A DNA stretch of 15,685 nucleotides from JAASSS01 sp021767745 (GTDB lineage Bacteria > Pseudomonadota > Gammaproteobacteria > UBA5335): contig JAXHVN010000038.1 of assembly GCA_034189165.1 (NCBI GenBank), forward strand, positions 1-15,685, read 5' to 3'. Shown piece by piece: positions 7,658 through 15,230 of this stretch. The position numbers and the translations under genes were made by a program. Every line of letters begins with the position of its first letter. Position 1 is the stretch's first letter. The notes below the pieces were generated by a model. The model was not told the origin of the DNA. It made no database searches and saw only the letters and a list, made by a program, of their open reading frames with translations.

Positions 7658-10229
7658 GCCAGCCCCACGGCCCGGCGCGCCGCCTGGGTGATCGACTGGC
7701 GCTGCCGGAAGAAGCCCTCCCACGGGTCTTCCCGCAGCGCCGCCAGTCGCCGGCGCAGGTTGCCGACGTCGTACTGCGCGCCGCTGCGCAGCCGGCCGAG
7801 TTCATCCCAGCGCAGCGGCGTGGCGACCGGCGCGCCGGTGCGGGCGCGGGTGGTGTAGGCGGCCACGGCGGTCGCCCCGCGGCCGTTGCGCAGGTAGTCG
7901 ATGAAGATCCGGCCCTGCCGCTGGGCCTTGCGGATGCTGTCGGTATAGCGGGCCGGCGCCGCTGCATTCAGCCGGCCGGCGAGGGCCCGGGCGAAGGTCT
8001 TGACCTCGTCCCAGGACGCGCGCCGCGTGAGCGGCACGACGACGTGCAGACCCTTGCCGCCGGTCGTCTTGACGAAGCTGGTCAGGCCGAGCTCGAGCAG
8101 CAGCGCGCGCACCTCGCGGGCCGCGGCGATCACGTCGGTGAAATCCAGACCAGGGTCCGGGTCGAGGTCGAAGGTCATCATGTCCGGCTGTTCGAGCCGA
8201 TCGGTGCGGCTGCCCCAGGGATGCAGTTCCAGCACGCCGAGCTGTACCAGACCGACCAGGCCGGCGATGTCTTCCACGACGACATACTCGGCCCGCCCGT
8301 TCTTCTCGGGGACGGACACGCGACCCAGGCCCGGCGGCAGCGTCTCGTCCATGTGCTTCTGGAAGAAGCACTTGCGGGCCTTGCCGCGAGGACAGCGGAG
8401 CAGGGAGAGGGGCCGCTCGCGCAGGTGCGGCAGCACGTGCTCGGCGATGTCGACATAGAAGCGGGCGAGATCGGCCTTGGTCAGCCCCTGTTCGGGATAG
8501 AGCACGCGATCCGGATGGGTCAGCCGTACGCCGGCGATCTCGATNNNNNNNNNNNNNNNNNNNNNNNNNNNNNNNNNNNNNNNNNNNNNNNNNNNNNNNN
8601 NNNNNNNNNNNNNNNNNNNNNNNNNNNNNNNNNNNNNNNNNNNNGGGCCGGTGCGGGCAGTTCGAGGCGTACCTGCGTCGGTGGCTTGTCGTCGCGCAGT
8701 GCGACGAACACCGGATGGCGCAGCCGACGCTCGGCGGTCCAGGCAGTGAAGCTGATCTCGGCCACCAGCACCGGTCGGGTCCAGGTGACGCCCCGGGCCT
8801 CGGCCGGTGCCGGGGGCGGTTCGAAGGCCGGCTCTGGCTGGGCCAGCGGAGCCAGCCGTGCGTGCAGCTGGCGCAGCGTCGCCTCGTCGAAGCCCGTGCC
8901 GACGCGTCCGCAGTAGCGCAGCTGCTTTCCCGCGTAGGCGCCGACCAGCAGCGCGCCGAAGGCCGTACGTGTGCCGCGAGGGGCGCTGAAGCCGCCGATG
9001 ACGAACTCCTGGCGCTGCTGGCACTTGATCTTCAGCCAGTCGCGGCTGCGCCGGCTCCGGTAGGGCGCCTGCGCGCGCTTGGCGATGATGCCCTCCAGGC
9101 CCAGCTGGCACGCCTGCTCCTGCATCAGCTCGCCGTCGGCATCCAGATGATCGCTGTAGCGCACGCGCGGGTGGGGCCGTGCCTGCAGCAGGGCCTGCAG
9201 GCAGGCCTTGCGCTCGCGCAGGGGCAGGGCGCGCAGGTCGTGCCCACGATAGAACGGCAGGTCGAAGGCGTAGTAGTACAGCGGCGTGCCCGGGCCGCCT
9301 TCCAACGCGTTCTGCAGCGCCTGGAAGTCACTGACGCCACGCGCGTCCAGCGCCACCAGCTCGCCGTCGATCAGGGTGTCCGCTGGCAGCACGGCATCGA
9401 GCGCCTCGCCCATGGCGCCGAAGCGCTCGCTCCAGTCGTGGCCGTTGCGGGTGAGCAGTTGCGGCGGATCGTCAGCCTGCGCACGCCGGGCCAGCAGCCG
9501 GTAGCCGTCCAGCTTGACCTCGAACAGCCAGTCCTCGCCGTGCGGTGCCCGCTCGACCAGCGTCGCCAGCTGCGGGGCGAACGTCGCCGGCAGCGCGGCC
9601 GGCTCGGCCGGTGACGGCGGCGGCGGCGGTTCCTCCGATGGCATGGCCGGCGCCGGCGCGGCGGCATCGGCGATCTGCGCCATGCTGCGCCCGGTGGCGA
9701 CGCTGGTCTGCGCGTCGCCGGTAACGTCCCGGAGGCGATCGGCCTGCTCGTCGCGCTCCTTGATCAGCAGCCAGTTGCGCCCCTCGGCGCCGGCCCGCCC
9801 GCCCATCCGCACCAGCGCCCAGCCGCCCTGCAGGCGCTCGCCCTGCAGACGGAACTTGAGGTTGCCCTCGGCATAGCCTGCGGCGGCGTCGCCCAGGGGC
9901 TCCCAGGTGCCGCGATCCCACAGCATCACGGTGCCGCCGCCGTACTCGCCCTTGGGGATGATGCCTTCGAAGTCGGCGTAGGCGAGCGGGTGATCCTCGG
10001 TCTGCACCGCCAGGCGCTTGTCGGCCGGGTCATAACTCGGCCCCTTCGGGACCGACCAGCTGCGCAGCACGCCGTCCATCTCCAGGCGGAAGTCGTAGTG
10101 CAGGCGCCGGGCGGCATGCTGCTGGACGACGAAGCGCGGCGCGCCGCCCGCCGGGCCCGGCTCGCCGTCGGGTTCCGGCGTGCGGCTGAAATCGCGCTTG
10201 CGCCGGTAGGTGTCCAGGGCATCGGCCAT
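7654..10229 (-). CDS. ligD: Multifunctional NHEJ DNA ligase LigD (interrupted by an assembly gap)
   Basis: ATP-dependent end-joining ligase with the Pseudomonas order phosphoesterase-ligase-polymerase. PE domain (about 1-165): H38, H44, D46, R48, then R72, H80 and Y84, matching the active-site set of P. aeruginosa LigD with a constant offset of four. A Pro/Ala linker (about 188-212) leads to the ligase domain (about 213-525): nucleophile K239 in EVKLDGYR, IDGE 287-290, EGIIAKR 379-385, DWLKIK 397-402, and an OB-fold. After the N gap (8545-8644) comes a complete primase-type polymerase domain of 296 residues: catalytic D126 and D128 (TFDLDPDP), TGGKGLH 161-167 and D216 (FIDYLRN). MADALDTYRRKRDF is a canonical start (ATG at 10229), 4 nt after the ku stop. 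The two parts are in different frames only because the N run is a placeholder: a true gap length of 3n+2 restores one frame. Confidence 0.93.
8545..8644. other. 100-N assembly gap inside ligD
   Basis: Exactly 100 N, the usual placeholder for a gap of unknown size. It falls in the linker between the LigD ligase and polymerase domains: the left-hand protein ends in a Pro/Ala-rich tail (LELPAPA) and the right-hand one begins at IEIAGVRLTHPDRVLYP, the normal start of the polymerase domain. Probably a short, very GC-rich linker was not resolved. Confidence 0.97.
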
Positions 10230-10233
10230 GCGC

Positions 10234-11082
10234 TCAGCGCGCCCGCTTGCGGCTGCCGCTCGCGGGGCGCGGGCCGTCACCTCTGGCCTTGCGCTCGGCT
10301 ACGCTCTGCTTGAGCAGCGCCATCATGTCGACCACGTTGTCGGCCCCCGCCTCGGCTGGCTCGGGCGCGGCCGGTGCCTGCACCGTCTGTGCCGCCGCCA
10401 GGCGCTGATCGATCAGCTTGCGCAGGGCGGCGGTGTACTCGTCGTGGAACGCCTCCGGCTCGAACGGCTCTGTCATCGCGTCCACCAGCTGCCCTGCGAC
10501 ACGGACCTCGCGCGCGGAGAGCTCATAGTCCTCGACGCCGCCCTGCGGCAGTTCGAACTCCTCGGGTGGGCGCAGCTCCTCCGGATAACGCAGCAGGTTC
10601 AGGACCAGGGCGTCACCGCAGGGCAGCAGCGCAGCGAGGTGCTGCCGGGTACGGATCACCACCCGACACAGGCCGACGCGCTCGCGCTGGGCGAGGGTTT
10701 CGCGCAGCAGCACGTAGCCCTTCTCGCCGCGCTTGCCCGGCAGCAGGTAGTAGGGCTTGTCGAAATAGCGCACGTCGATCTCGCTGGCGGCGACGAACTG
10801 CTCGAGCTCGACCGTCTGCGTGCCCTTGACCTTGGCGTGCTCGAGATCTTCCTGCTCGATCACGACGTAGTTGCCCTTGTCGTACTCGAAGGCGCGCACG
10901 ATCTCGCCCCAAGGCACTTCCTCCCCGGTTTCCTCGTTGACCCGCTCATAGCGCACGCGCGCCTGGTTGCGGCCGTCGAGCAGGCGGAAATGCAGATCGC
11001 CGCGGCGTTCGGCGCCGTAGAGCGATACCGGGATGTTCACCAGGCCGAACGAGATCTGGCCCTGCCAGATGGGGCGTGCCAT
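10234..11082 (-). CDS. ku: Ku protein, non-homologous end-joining DNA-end binder
   Basis: A 282-residue bacterial Ku. It begins MARPIWQGQISFGLVNIPV, the diagnostic opening of the Ku core, followed by DLHFRLLDGRNQARVRYERV and the bridge-region strands to about residue 215 (FHDEYTAALRKLIDQ). Homodimers form a ring around double-strand break ends and recruit LigD. The C-terminus is a minimal domain plus a basic tail (ARGDGPRPASGSRKRAR), which in bacterial Ku proteins adds DNA and LigD contact. The ATG at 11082 is fixed by the conserved N-terminus; the upstream Shine-Dalgarno is poor (GGATCG). It is the first gene of the minus-strand operon, 4 nt before ligD, with its promoter probably in 11083-11150 next to an inverted repeat. 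Confidence 0.97.
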   Translation of the reverse strand: MARPIWQGQISFGLVNIPVSLYGAERRGDLHFRLLDGRNQARVRYERVNEETGEEVPWGEIVRAFEYDKGNYVVIEQEDLEHAKVKGTQTVELEQFVAASEIDVRYFDKPYYLLPGKRGEKGYVLLRETLAQRERVGLCRVVIRTRQHLAALLPCGDALVLNLLRYPEELRPPEEFELPQGGVEDYELSAREVRVAGQLVDAMTEPFEPEAFHDEYTAALRKLIDQRLAAAQTVQAPAAPEPAEAGADNVVDMMALLKQSVAERKARGDGPRPASGSRKRAR

Positions 11083-11099
11083 GGGCGATCCGCGCTAGA

Positions 11100-11128
11100 G
11101 GGGCGTCGACTATCGACCAGAGCGCCCC
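11100..11128. repeat. Nested inverted repeats upstream of ku
   Basis: Outer arms GGGGCG (11100-11105) and CGCCCC (11123-11128) enclose a second palindrome, GTCGA-CTA-TCGAC (11105-11117). It sits 18-46 bp upstream of the ku start, in the leader or promoter. It could be an operator or an RNA hairpin in the 5' leader; no partner protein can be named. Confidence 0.35.
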
Positions 11129-11151
11129 ACCTGGGGTTCCGGCGCCAGAAC

Positions 11152-11177
11152 GAAAACGGGCGGCCCGCAGGCCGCCC
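11152..11177 (-). terminator. Rho-independent terminator of the thiolase/OB-fold operon
   Basis: Read on the minus strand, GGGCGGCC, loop TGCG, GGCCGCCC, then G-TTTT. The 8 bp perfect stem (11158-11177) and T run (11153-11156) lie 24 bp past the stop codon of the OB-fold gene and before the ku start, so transcription of the two operons is separated here. Confidence 0.85.
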
Positions 11178-11201
11178 TCAGTATCGTGCCGGCTTCGTCG
11201 G

Positions 11202-11609
11202 CTACTCGGCCGGTTCGAACACCGGCAGGTTGCGGCCCTTCGGCAGCTCGTCCCAGGTGAGCTTGACCTTCATGCCGACCTTGACGCTTTCCGGCTCGCA
11301 GTTGACCACGTTGGTCAGCATGCGGACCTTCTCTTCCTCCAACTCGACGATGGCGACGACGTAGGGCACGTCGGCGGCCATGCCGGGATTGCCGGGCTTG
11401 CGCATCACGCTGCAGGCATAGACGGTGCCGCGGCCGCTGGACTCGCGCCATTCGACTTCGCCCGTCTTGGGCGAGACCACCACCGCCTCGCGCGGGTAGT
11501 GCCAGTAGCGACCGGTCTCCGGGCTGTACTGGATGACCAGCTTGCGTTCCTCGGTCGCCTTCCAGAACGGCTCGGCGTGGGGCGAGGTGCCCATCGTCAT
11601 GCGGCTCAT
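11202..11609 (-). CDS. DUF35/OB-fold acyl-CoA-associated protein, zinc-ribbon cysteines lost
   Basis: A 135-residue protein of the ChsH2-like (DUF35, rubredoxin-like zinc ribbon plus OB-fold) family, which forms complexes with thiolase-fold enzymes in lipid and sterol side-chain degradation. N-terminal helix PFWKATEERKLVIQ, then the ribbon region, then the OB-fold from about residue 60 (GRGTVYACSVMRK, PYVVAIVELEE, VGMKVKLTW). Where family members carry C-x2-C pairs, this chain has Y-S-P-E-T-G and V-S-P-K-T-G, so zinc binding is unlikely; its only cysteines are C66 in the OB-fold and one in VVNCEPE. The ATG at 11609 has a strong GGAGGA Shine-Dalgarno and overlaps the upstream thiolase stop (ATGA), so the two are translated as a pair. 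A terminator follows 24 bp after the stop. Confidence 0.87.
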   Translation of the reverse strand: MSRMTMGTSPHAEPFWKATEERKLVIQYSPETGRYWHYPREAVVVSPKTGEVEWRESSGRGTVYACSVMRKPGNPGMAADVPYVVAIVELEEEKVRMLTNVVNCEPESVKVGMKVKLTWDELPKGRNLPVFEPAE

Positions 11610-12805
11610 AGTGCTTCCTCCGTACCCAGAACCGTGGTCGAGCAGGCCGACAGCACACCGCCTACGCCATGGGCGACGGCAAGCTTGGCATCCTTGACCT
11701 GCCGCTCGCCGCACTCGCCGCGCAGCTGCCGGGTGGCCTCGACCAGCAGGAACATGCCGTACATGCCCGGATGGGTGTAGGACAGGCCGCCGCCGTTGGT
11801 GTTGGTGGGCAGCGCGCCGCCCGGGCCGAGTTTGCCGTCCTCGACGAAGGCGCCGCCCTCGCCCTTCTCGCAGAAGCCCATGTCCTCCAGCGACATCAGC
11901 ACGGTGATGGTGAAGGAGTCGTAGGTCATCACCAGGTCGAGATCGGTCGGCTTCACGCCGGCCATCGCGAAGGCGCGTGGGGCGGAAACCGCGCCCGGCG
12001 TCACGGTCAGCTCCGGCATGGTGCTGATCATCATCGCGTGATCATGGTGCGTGCCGGTGCCGAGCACGTAGACCGGCTTCTTCTTCAGGTTGCGTGCCCG
12101 CTCCGCAGAGGTGAGCACCACGGCACCGGCGCCGTCGGTGACCAGGCAGCAGTCGTTGCGGTGCAGCGGATCGGCGACCAGCGGCGAGTTCAGCACGTCC
12201 TCGATGGTCAGCGGCTCCTGATAGCGCGCCCGCGGGTTCTTCTCCGCCCACTGCCGGGTGGACACGGCGATCTGCGCCAGCTGCTCGCTGGTGGTGCCGT
12301 AGAGCGCCATGTGGCGGCTGGCGGCCAGCGCATAGGCGCCGGCCGGCAGCAGCAGGCCGTAGGGCATCTCCCACTCGATGAACGGCGGCGGGTTCTTGCG
12401 GTCGATGGCGCTCATCATCGCGGCCATGCCGCCGGTGAGCCCGCCCTTGGCACGCGGGGTCTGGGCGTAGACGACCACGGCCACCTCGCAGGCGCCGGCG
12501 GCGATCGCCGCGGCCGCATGCTCGACGTGCACCTCGAAGCTCGAGCCGCCCGTCATGGTGGAGTCGGTGTACTTGGGGTGAATGCCGAGATGCTCGGCCA
12601 GTTCCATCGACGGCATCATCATGCCGGTGCAGAACAGCCCGTCCACGTCCTCCAGCGTGAGGCCCGCGTCGTCCAGCGCGGCGTGGATCATCTTGACCTC
12701 GAGCTCGCGCTCGGTCATGCCCGTGAGGGCGCCGGTCGGGGAGACCTCGTCGGCAGCGCCGACGATGCAGGCCTTGCCCCTCACATATCCGGGATCGTAA
12801 GCCAT
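11606..12805 (-). CDS. Thiolase-superfamily protein (SCP2/Ltp2-like) lacking the nucleophilic Cys
   Basis: A 399-residue thiolase-fold protein of the SCP2-thiolase/lipid-transfer branch (starts KACIVGAADEVSPTG; GGSSFEVHVEHAAAAIAAG; TDGAGAVVLTSAERA; NTNGGGLSYTHPGMYG with H345; HGVGGVLSACSTTVLG). The position of the acyl-accepting Cys in true thiolases reads T-G-G-S-S-F (S88/S89), so ordinary thiolysis is unlikely. Relatives lacking this Cys include Ltp2, an aldolase that works with the DUF35 protein ChsH2 in sterol side-chain breakdown; Y295 and Y343 lie close to the tyrosines I recall as catalytic in Ltp2. Its downstream, overlapping partner is a DUF35/OB-fold protein, supporting a two-subunit acyl-CoA enzyme. 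The start at 12805 has only a weak Shine-Dalgarno (TTGAGC). The substrate is unknown; databases may label it acetyl-CoA acetyltransferase. Confidence 0.87.
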   Translation of the reverse strand: MAYDPGYVRGKACIVGAADEVSPTGALTGMTERELEVKMIHAALDDAGLTLEDVDGLFCTGMMMPSMELAEHLGIHPKYTDSTMTGGSSFEVHVEHAAAAIAAGACEVAVVVYAQTPRAKGGLTGGMAAMMSAIDRKNPPPFIEWEMPYGLLLPAGAYALAASRHMALYGTTSEQLAQIAVSTRQWAEKNPRARYQEPLTIEDVLNSPLVADPLHRNDCCLVTDGAGAVVLTSAERARNLKKKPVYVLGTGTHHDHAMMISTMPELTVTPGAVSAPRAFAMAGVKPTDLDLVMTYDSFTITVLMSLEDMGFCEKGEGGAFVEDGKLGPGGALPTNTNGGGLSYTHPGMYGMFLLVEATRQLRGECGERQVKDAKLAVAHGVGGVLSACSTTVLGTEEAL

Positions 12806-13201
12806 ACGTGTTGCTCAACTGTCGTGTCGGAAACCAGTTGCGCTCACGGGATGGCAGGCGGTTTTCGCCGGCAGCGGGATGACGCTGCGGTGCCCATCCA
12901 TGGTGACCGCATGATCGCCCGTCCGCGGCCGTCTTGGCCCGCCGGATCAAGATGCGATCGAATCGCGCAGGCTAGGTCAAGCCGGCAGACAGCGCAAGCC
13001 GGCGCCGGCCCGGTTGCAGGCGAGGACGCTGCCCCGGCGCCGCTTGTCGGCGCGCGCGACGCTGTGACAAGCTGCGCCGATCTCCCGGCTCGCCGCGGCC
13101 CGCGCACCCTCATCGGGCGCGTCGGCGGCAGCGACGCAGGCGCTCGAGGCGACCCCTTGGCGCTGGCCGGGCACGCTACCGATACCGCAGGGGCGAAAGC
13201 C
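12806..13201. promoter_or_regulatory. Gene-free divergent region between thiolase and GST genes
   Basis: This 396 bp stretch holds no open frame with a ribosome site or recognisable protein; the frames crossing it are Arg/Ala-rich shadows. It must contain the promoters of the minus-strand thiolase operon and the plus-strand GST gene, though no convincing -35/-10 pair is visible. Two inverted repeats stand out: CAACTG (12816-12821) with CAGTTG (12835-12840), 11 bp before the thiolase start, and GCTTGTC (13042-13048) with GACAAGC (13066-13072). Confidence 0.5.
13042..13072. repeat. Inverted repeat GCTTGTC-N17-GACAAGC
   Basis: Seven-bp perfect arms 17 nt apart, about 130 bp before the GST start in a divergent intergenic region. 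It may be an operator or a hairpin; no regulator gene is nearby. Confidence 0.3.
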
Positions 13202-13864
13202 GTGGAACTCTACACCTACGCGCGCAGCGTCGCGGCGCACCGCGTGCGGATCGCGCTGAACTACAAGCTCATCACCTATACCTCCCGCTACGTCGACGTC
13301 ACCGGCGAGGATCTGCAGGACTACCGCTTTCGCCGCCTGAATCCCCAGGGGCTGGCGCCGGTGCTCGTGGATGATGGGCATGTCATCTCCCAATCCATGG
13401 CGATCCTGGAGTATCTGGAAGAGCGCGTGCCGGTGCGGCCGCTGTTGCCGCCCGATCCCTGGGGCCGGGCGCGGGTGCGCAGCCTCGCGCAGCTGTTCGT
13501 CGCCGACGTGCAGCCGCTGCACAACCGGCGGGTACTGCGCTTCCTGCGTGACCGGGTGGGCGTCGATGACGGCAAGCTCGACCGCTGGTTCAAACACTGG
13601 GTGATGCAGGGCCTGGAGGCGGCGGAATATCTGCTCAGCGGGCCGGAGACCGGCAGCTACTGTCACGGCGAGCAACCCACGCTGGCCGACGCCTGCCTGG
13701 TGCCGGAGGTGCATCGGGCGCTAGCGCGCGGCTACGATCTGTCCGCCTTTCCCCGCGTGCGCTCGGTCTACCACACTTGCACGACCCTCGCCGCCTTCCA
13801 GGCCGCCGCGCCGGAGACACAGGCCGACGTGGATGGCTGGCCCGAGCGCAGCCCGTCGCGCTAG
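13202..13864 (+). CDS. maiA: Glutathione S-transferase, zeta class (maleylacetoacetate isomerase-like)
   Basis: A 220-residue cytosolic GST. The thioredoxin-like domain (1-85) has MELYTYARSVAAHRVRIALN, NPQGLAPVLVDDG and SQSMAILEYLEERVP; the helical domain includes LLPPDPWGRARVRSLAQ, VQPLHNRRVLRFL, a KHWVMQGLEAAEYLL helix, YCHGEQPTLADACLVPEVH and a tail PETQADVDG. These match bacterial maleylacetoacetate isomerases (tyrosine degradation, maleylacetoacetate to fumarylacetoacetate with glutathione). The zeta motif S-S-C/A is S-V-A here (S9 kept), so a related GST activity is possible. The start is GTG at 13202 with AGGGGCG (13189-13195); the long upstream frame is antisense to the thiolase gene and is not coding. 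No other tyrosine-catabolic gene is adjacent. Confidence 0.85.
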   Translation: MELYTYARSVAAHRVRIALNYKLITYTSRYVDVTGEDLQDYRFRRLNPQGLAPVLVDDGHVISQSMAILEYLEERVPVRPLLPPDPWGRARVRSLAQLFVADVQPLHNRRVLRFLRDRVGVDDGKLDRWFKHWVMQGLEAAEYLLSGPETGSYCHGEQPTLADACLVPEVHRALARGYDLSAFPRVRSVYHTCTTLAAFQAAAPETQADVDGWPERSPSR

Positions 13865-13899
13865 CCGGCAGCGCCGGCGGGCGCGGGCCTGCGATGCCG

Positions 13900-13905
13900 T
13901 AGAAT
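13900..13905 (+). promoter_or_regulatory. Candidate -10 element of lysC
   Basis: TAGAAT lies 34 bp before the lysC ATG, in the 74 bp gap after the GST gene. It matches four of six consensus positions including the key TA...T. No good -35 is present at 16-18 bp, so an activator or a weak promoter is implied. Confidence 0.35.
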
Positions 13906-13938
13906 GCCGCCCTCGTTGAGCAGTTGAAGGGGCAGGGC

Positions 13939-15162
13939 ATGGCGTTGCTCGTACACAAGTACGGTGGCACTTCCGTCGGCACGCCGGAGCGGATCGCGCA
14001 GGTCGCCCGCAAGGTGGCGCAGGCCCGGGCGCGCGGGGATCGACTGGTGGTCGTGGTCTCGGCGATGAGCGGCGAGACCAACCGTCTGATCGAGCTGGCG
14101 AGCCAGCTGAGCCGGCAGCCGTCGGCCCGCGAGCTGGACGTGCTGCTTTCCACCGGTGAGCAGGTGACCATCGCGCTGCTGTCGATGGCACTGGAACAGC
14201 TCGATGTGCCGGCCCGCTCCTACACCGGCAGCCAGGTCCGCATCCTGACCGATGCCGCCCACAGCAAGGCCCGCATCCAGCGGATCGATAGCGAGCGCAT
14301 CGAGGCCGATCTCGCCGCCGGCCGGGTGGTCGTGGTGGCCGGCTTCCAGGGCTGCGACGCCGAGGGCAACATCACCACGCTCGGCCGCGGTGGCTCCGAT
14401 ACCACGGCCGTGGCGCTGGCGGCGGCACTGAAGGCCGACGAGTGCCAGATCTATACCGATGTCGACGGCGTCTACACCGCCGATCCGCGGGTGGTGCCGA
14501 GCGCCCGGCGGCTCGACCGCATCACCTTTGAGGAGATGCTGGAACTGGCCAGTCTCGGCACCAAGGTGCTGCAGATCCGGGCCGTGGAATTCGCCGGCAA
14601 GTACAACGTCCCGCTGCGCGTGCTCTCCAGCTTCGAGGAAGGGCCGGGCACGCTGATCACCTATGAAGGGGAAGCTATGGAAGAGCCGATCATCTCCGGC
14701 ATCGCCGCCAACCGCGACGAGGCGCAGCTGACCGTGGCCGGTATCGCCGACCAGCCGGGCGTGGCCTACCGGGTGCTGGGGCCGATCGCCGATGCCAACA
14801 TCGAAGTCGACATGATCGTGCAGAACGTGGGGCAGGACGACACCACCGACCTCACCTTCACGGTCCACCGCAACGACTACGAGAAGGCACTGGAGATCCT
14901 GCGTGCGAACCAGACCGAACTCGGGGCACGGGAGGTGCGGGGCGATGCGGACATCGTCAAGGTCTCGATCGTCGGCGTCGGCATGCACTCGCACGCCGGC
15001 GTGGCCTCGACCATGTTCGGCGCGCTGGCGGCCGAGGGGATCAACATCCGCATGATTTCCACCTCGGAAATCAAGGTCTCCGTGGTGGTGCACTCGAAGT
15101 ATCTGGAGCTCGCGCAGCGGACGCTGCACGAGGCGTTCGCGCTCGATCGATCCCCGGCTTAA
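13939..15162 (+). CDS. lysC: Aspartate kinase LysC
   Basis: A 407-residue monofunctional aspartokinase, the first step from aspartate to lysine, threonine and methionine (aspartate + ATP to aspartyl phosphate). Kinase domain: K7-Y8-G9-G10-T11-S12 binds substrate, ELDVLLSTGEQ follows, then GRGGSDTT 149-156 and TDVDGVYTADPR 173-184 (ATP site). Two ACT domains follow, about 260-335 (LTVAGIADQPGVAYRVLG) and about 341-400 (VSIVGVGMHSHAGVASTMF), the binding sites for lysine/threonine feedback. The ATG at 13939 is preceded by AAGGGG (13927-13932); an in-frame TTG at 13924 is less likely. An internal ATG (14677) with its own ribosome site may give a separate ACT-only subunit. It heads the lysC-csrA-tRNA-Ser block. 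Confidence 0.96.
   Translation: MALLVHKYGGTSVGTPERIAQVARKVAQARARGDRLVVVVSAMSGETNRLIELASQLSRQPSARELDVLLSTGEQVTIALLSMALEQLDVPARSYTGSQVRILTDAAHSKARIQRIDSERIEADLAAGRVVVVAGFQGCDAEGNITTLGRGGSDTTAVALAAALKADECQIYTDVDGVYTADPRVVPSARRLDRITFEEMLELASLGTKVLQIRAVEFAGKYNVPLRVLSSFEEGPGTLITYEGEAMEEPIISGIAANRDEAQLTVAGIADQPGVAYRVLGPIADANIEVDMIVQNVGQDDTTDLTFTVHRNDYEKALEILRANQTELGAREVRGDADIVKVSIVGVGMHSHAGVASTMFGALAAEGINIRMISTSEIKVSVVVHSKYLELAQRTLHEAFALDRSPA
14665..14679 (+). promoter_or_regulatory. Possible internal translation start for an aspartokinase beta subunit
   Basis: GAAGGGGAAG (14665-14674) stands just before an in-frame ATG (14677-14679, residue 247, MEEPIISGI). This is where Bacillus and Corynebacterium aspartokinases start their separately translated beta subunit (ACT domains only, about 161 residues here, ending at 15162). 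Confidence 0.5.
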
Positions 15163-15165
15163 CAT

Positions 15166-15230
15166 GGGACGGACTGCAGGGACGCAACCATCGTGCCCGG
15201 CGTCTGTCACAGCAGTGCGGCTGATAGGAG
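15166..15230 (+). promoter_or_regulatory. csrA leader with repeated GGA motifs (possible CsrA sites)
   Basis: GGGA (15166-15169), GGA (15171-15173), GGGA (15179-15182) and the Shine-Dalgarno AGGAG (15226-15230) lie in the 74 bp before csrA. CsrA binds GGA, and in E. coli it represses its own translation by covering such sites, including the ribosome site. Here this is inferred from the motif alone. Confidence 0.4.

Noticed and set aside
7654..10229. Reading ligD as two separate genes or as a frameshifted pseudogene
   Set aside because: The apparent frame change coincides exactly with a 100-N placeholder, and every catalytic motif on both sides is intact.
12844..13113. Minus-strand 89-codon frame in the thiolase/GST spacer
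   Set aside because: Arg/Ala-rich composition, no ribosome site and no recognisable domain.
11669..13201. In-frame upstream extension of the GST gene (a 731-codon frame)
   Set aside because: The extension runs antisense to the thiolase gene and the spacer, and has no family motif. The GST fold starts at MELYTYARS from the GTG at 13202.
13864..13878. GCCGGC-AGC-GCCGGC hairpin after the GST gene as a terminator
   Set aside because: No T run follows, and such GC palindromes are expected by chance at this base composition.
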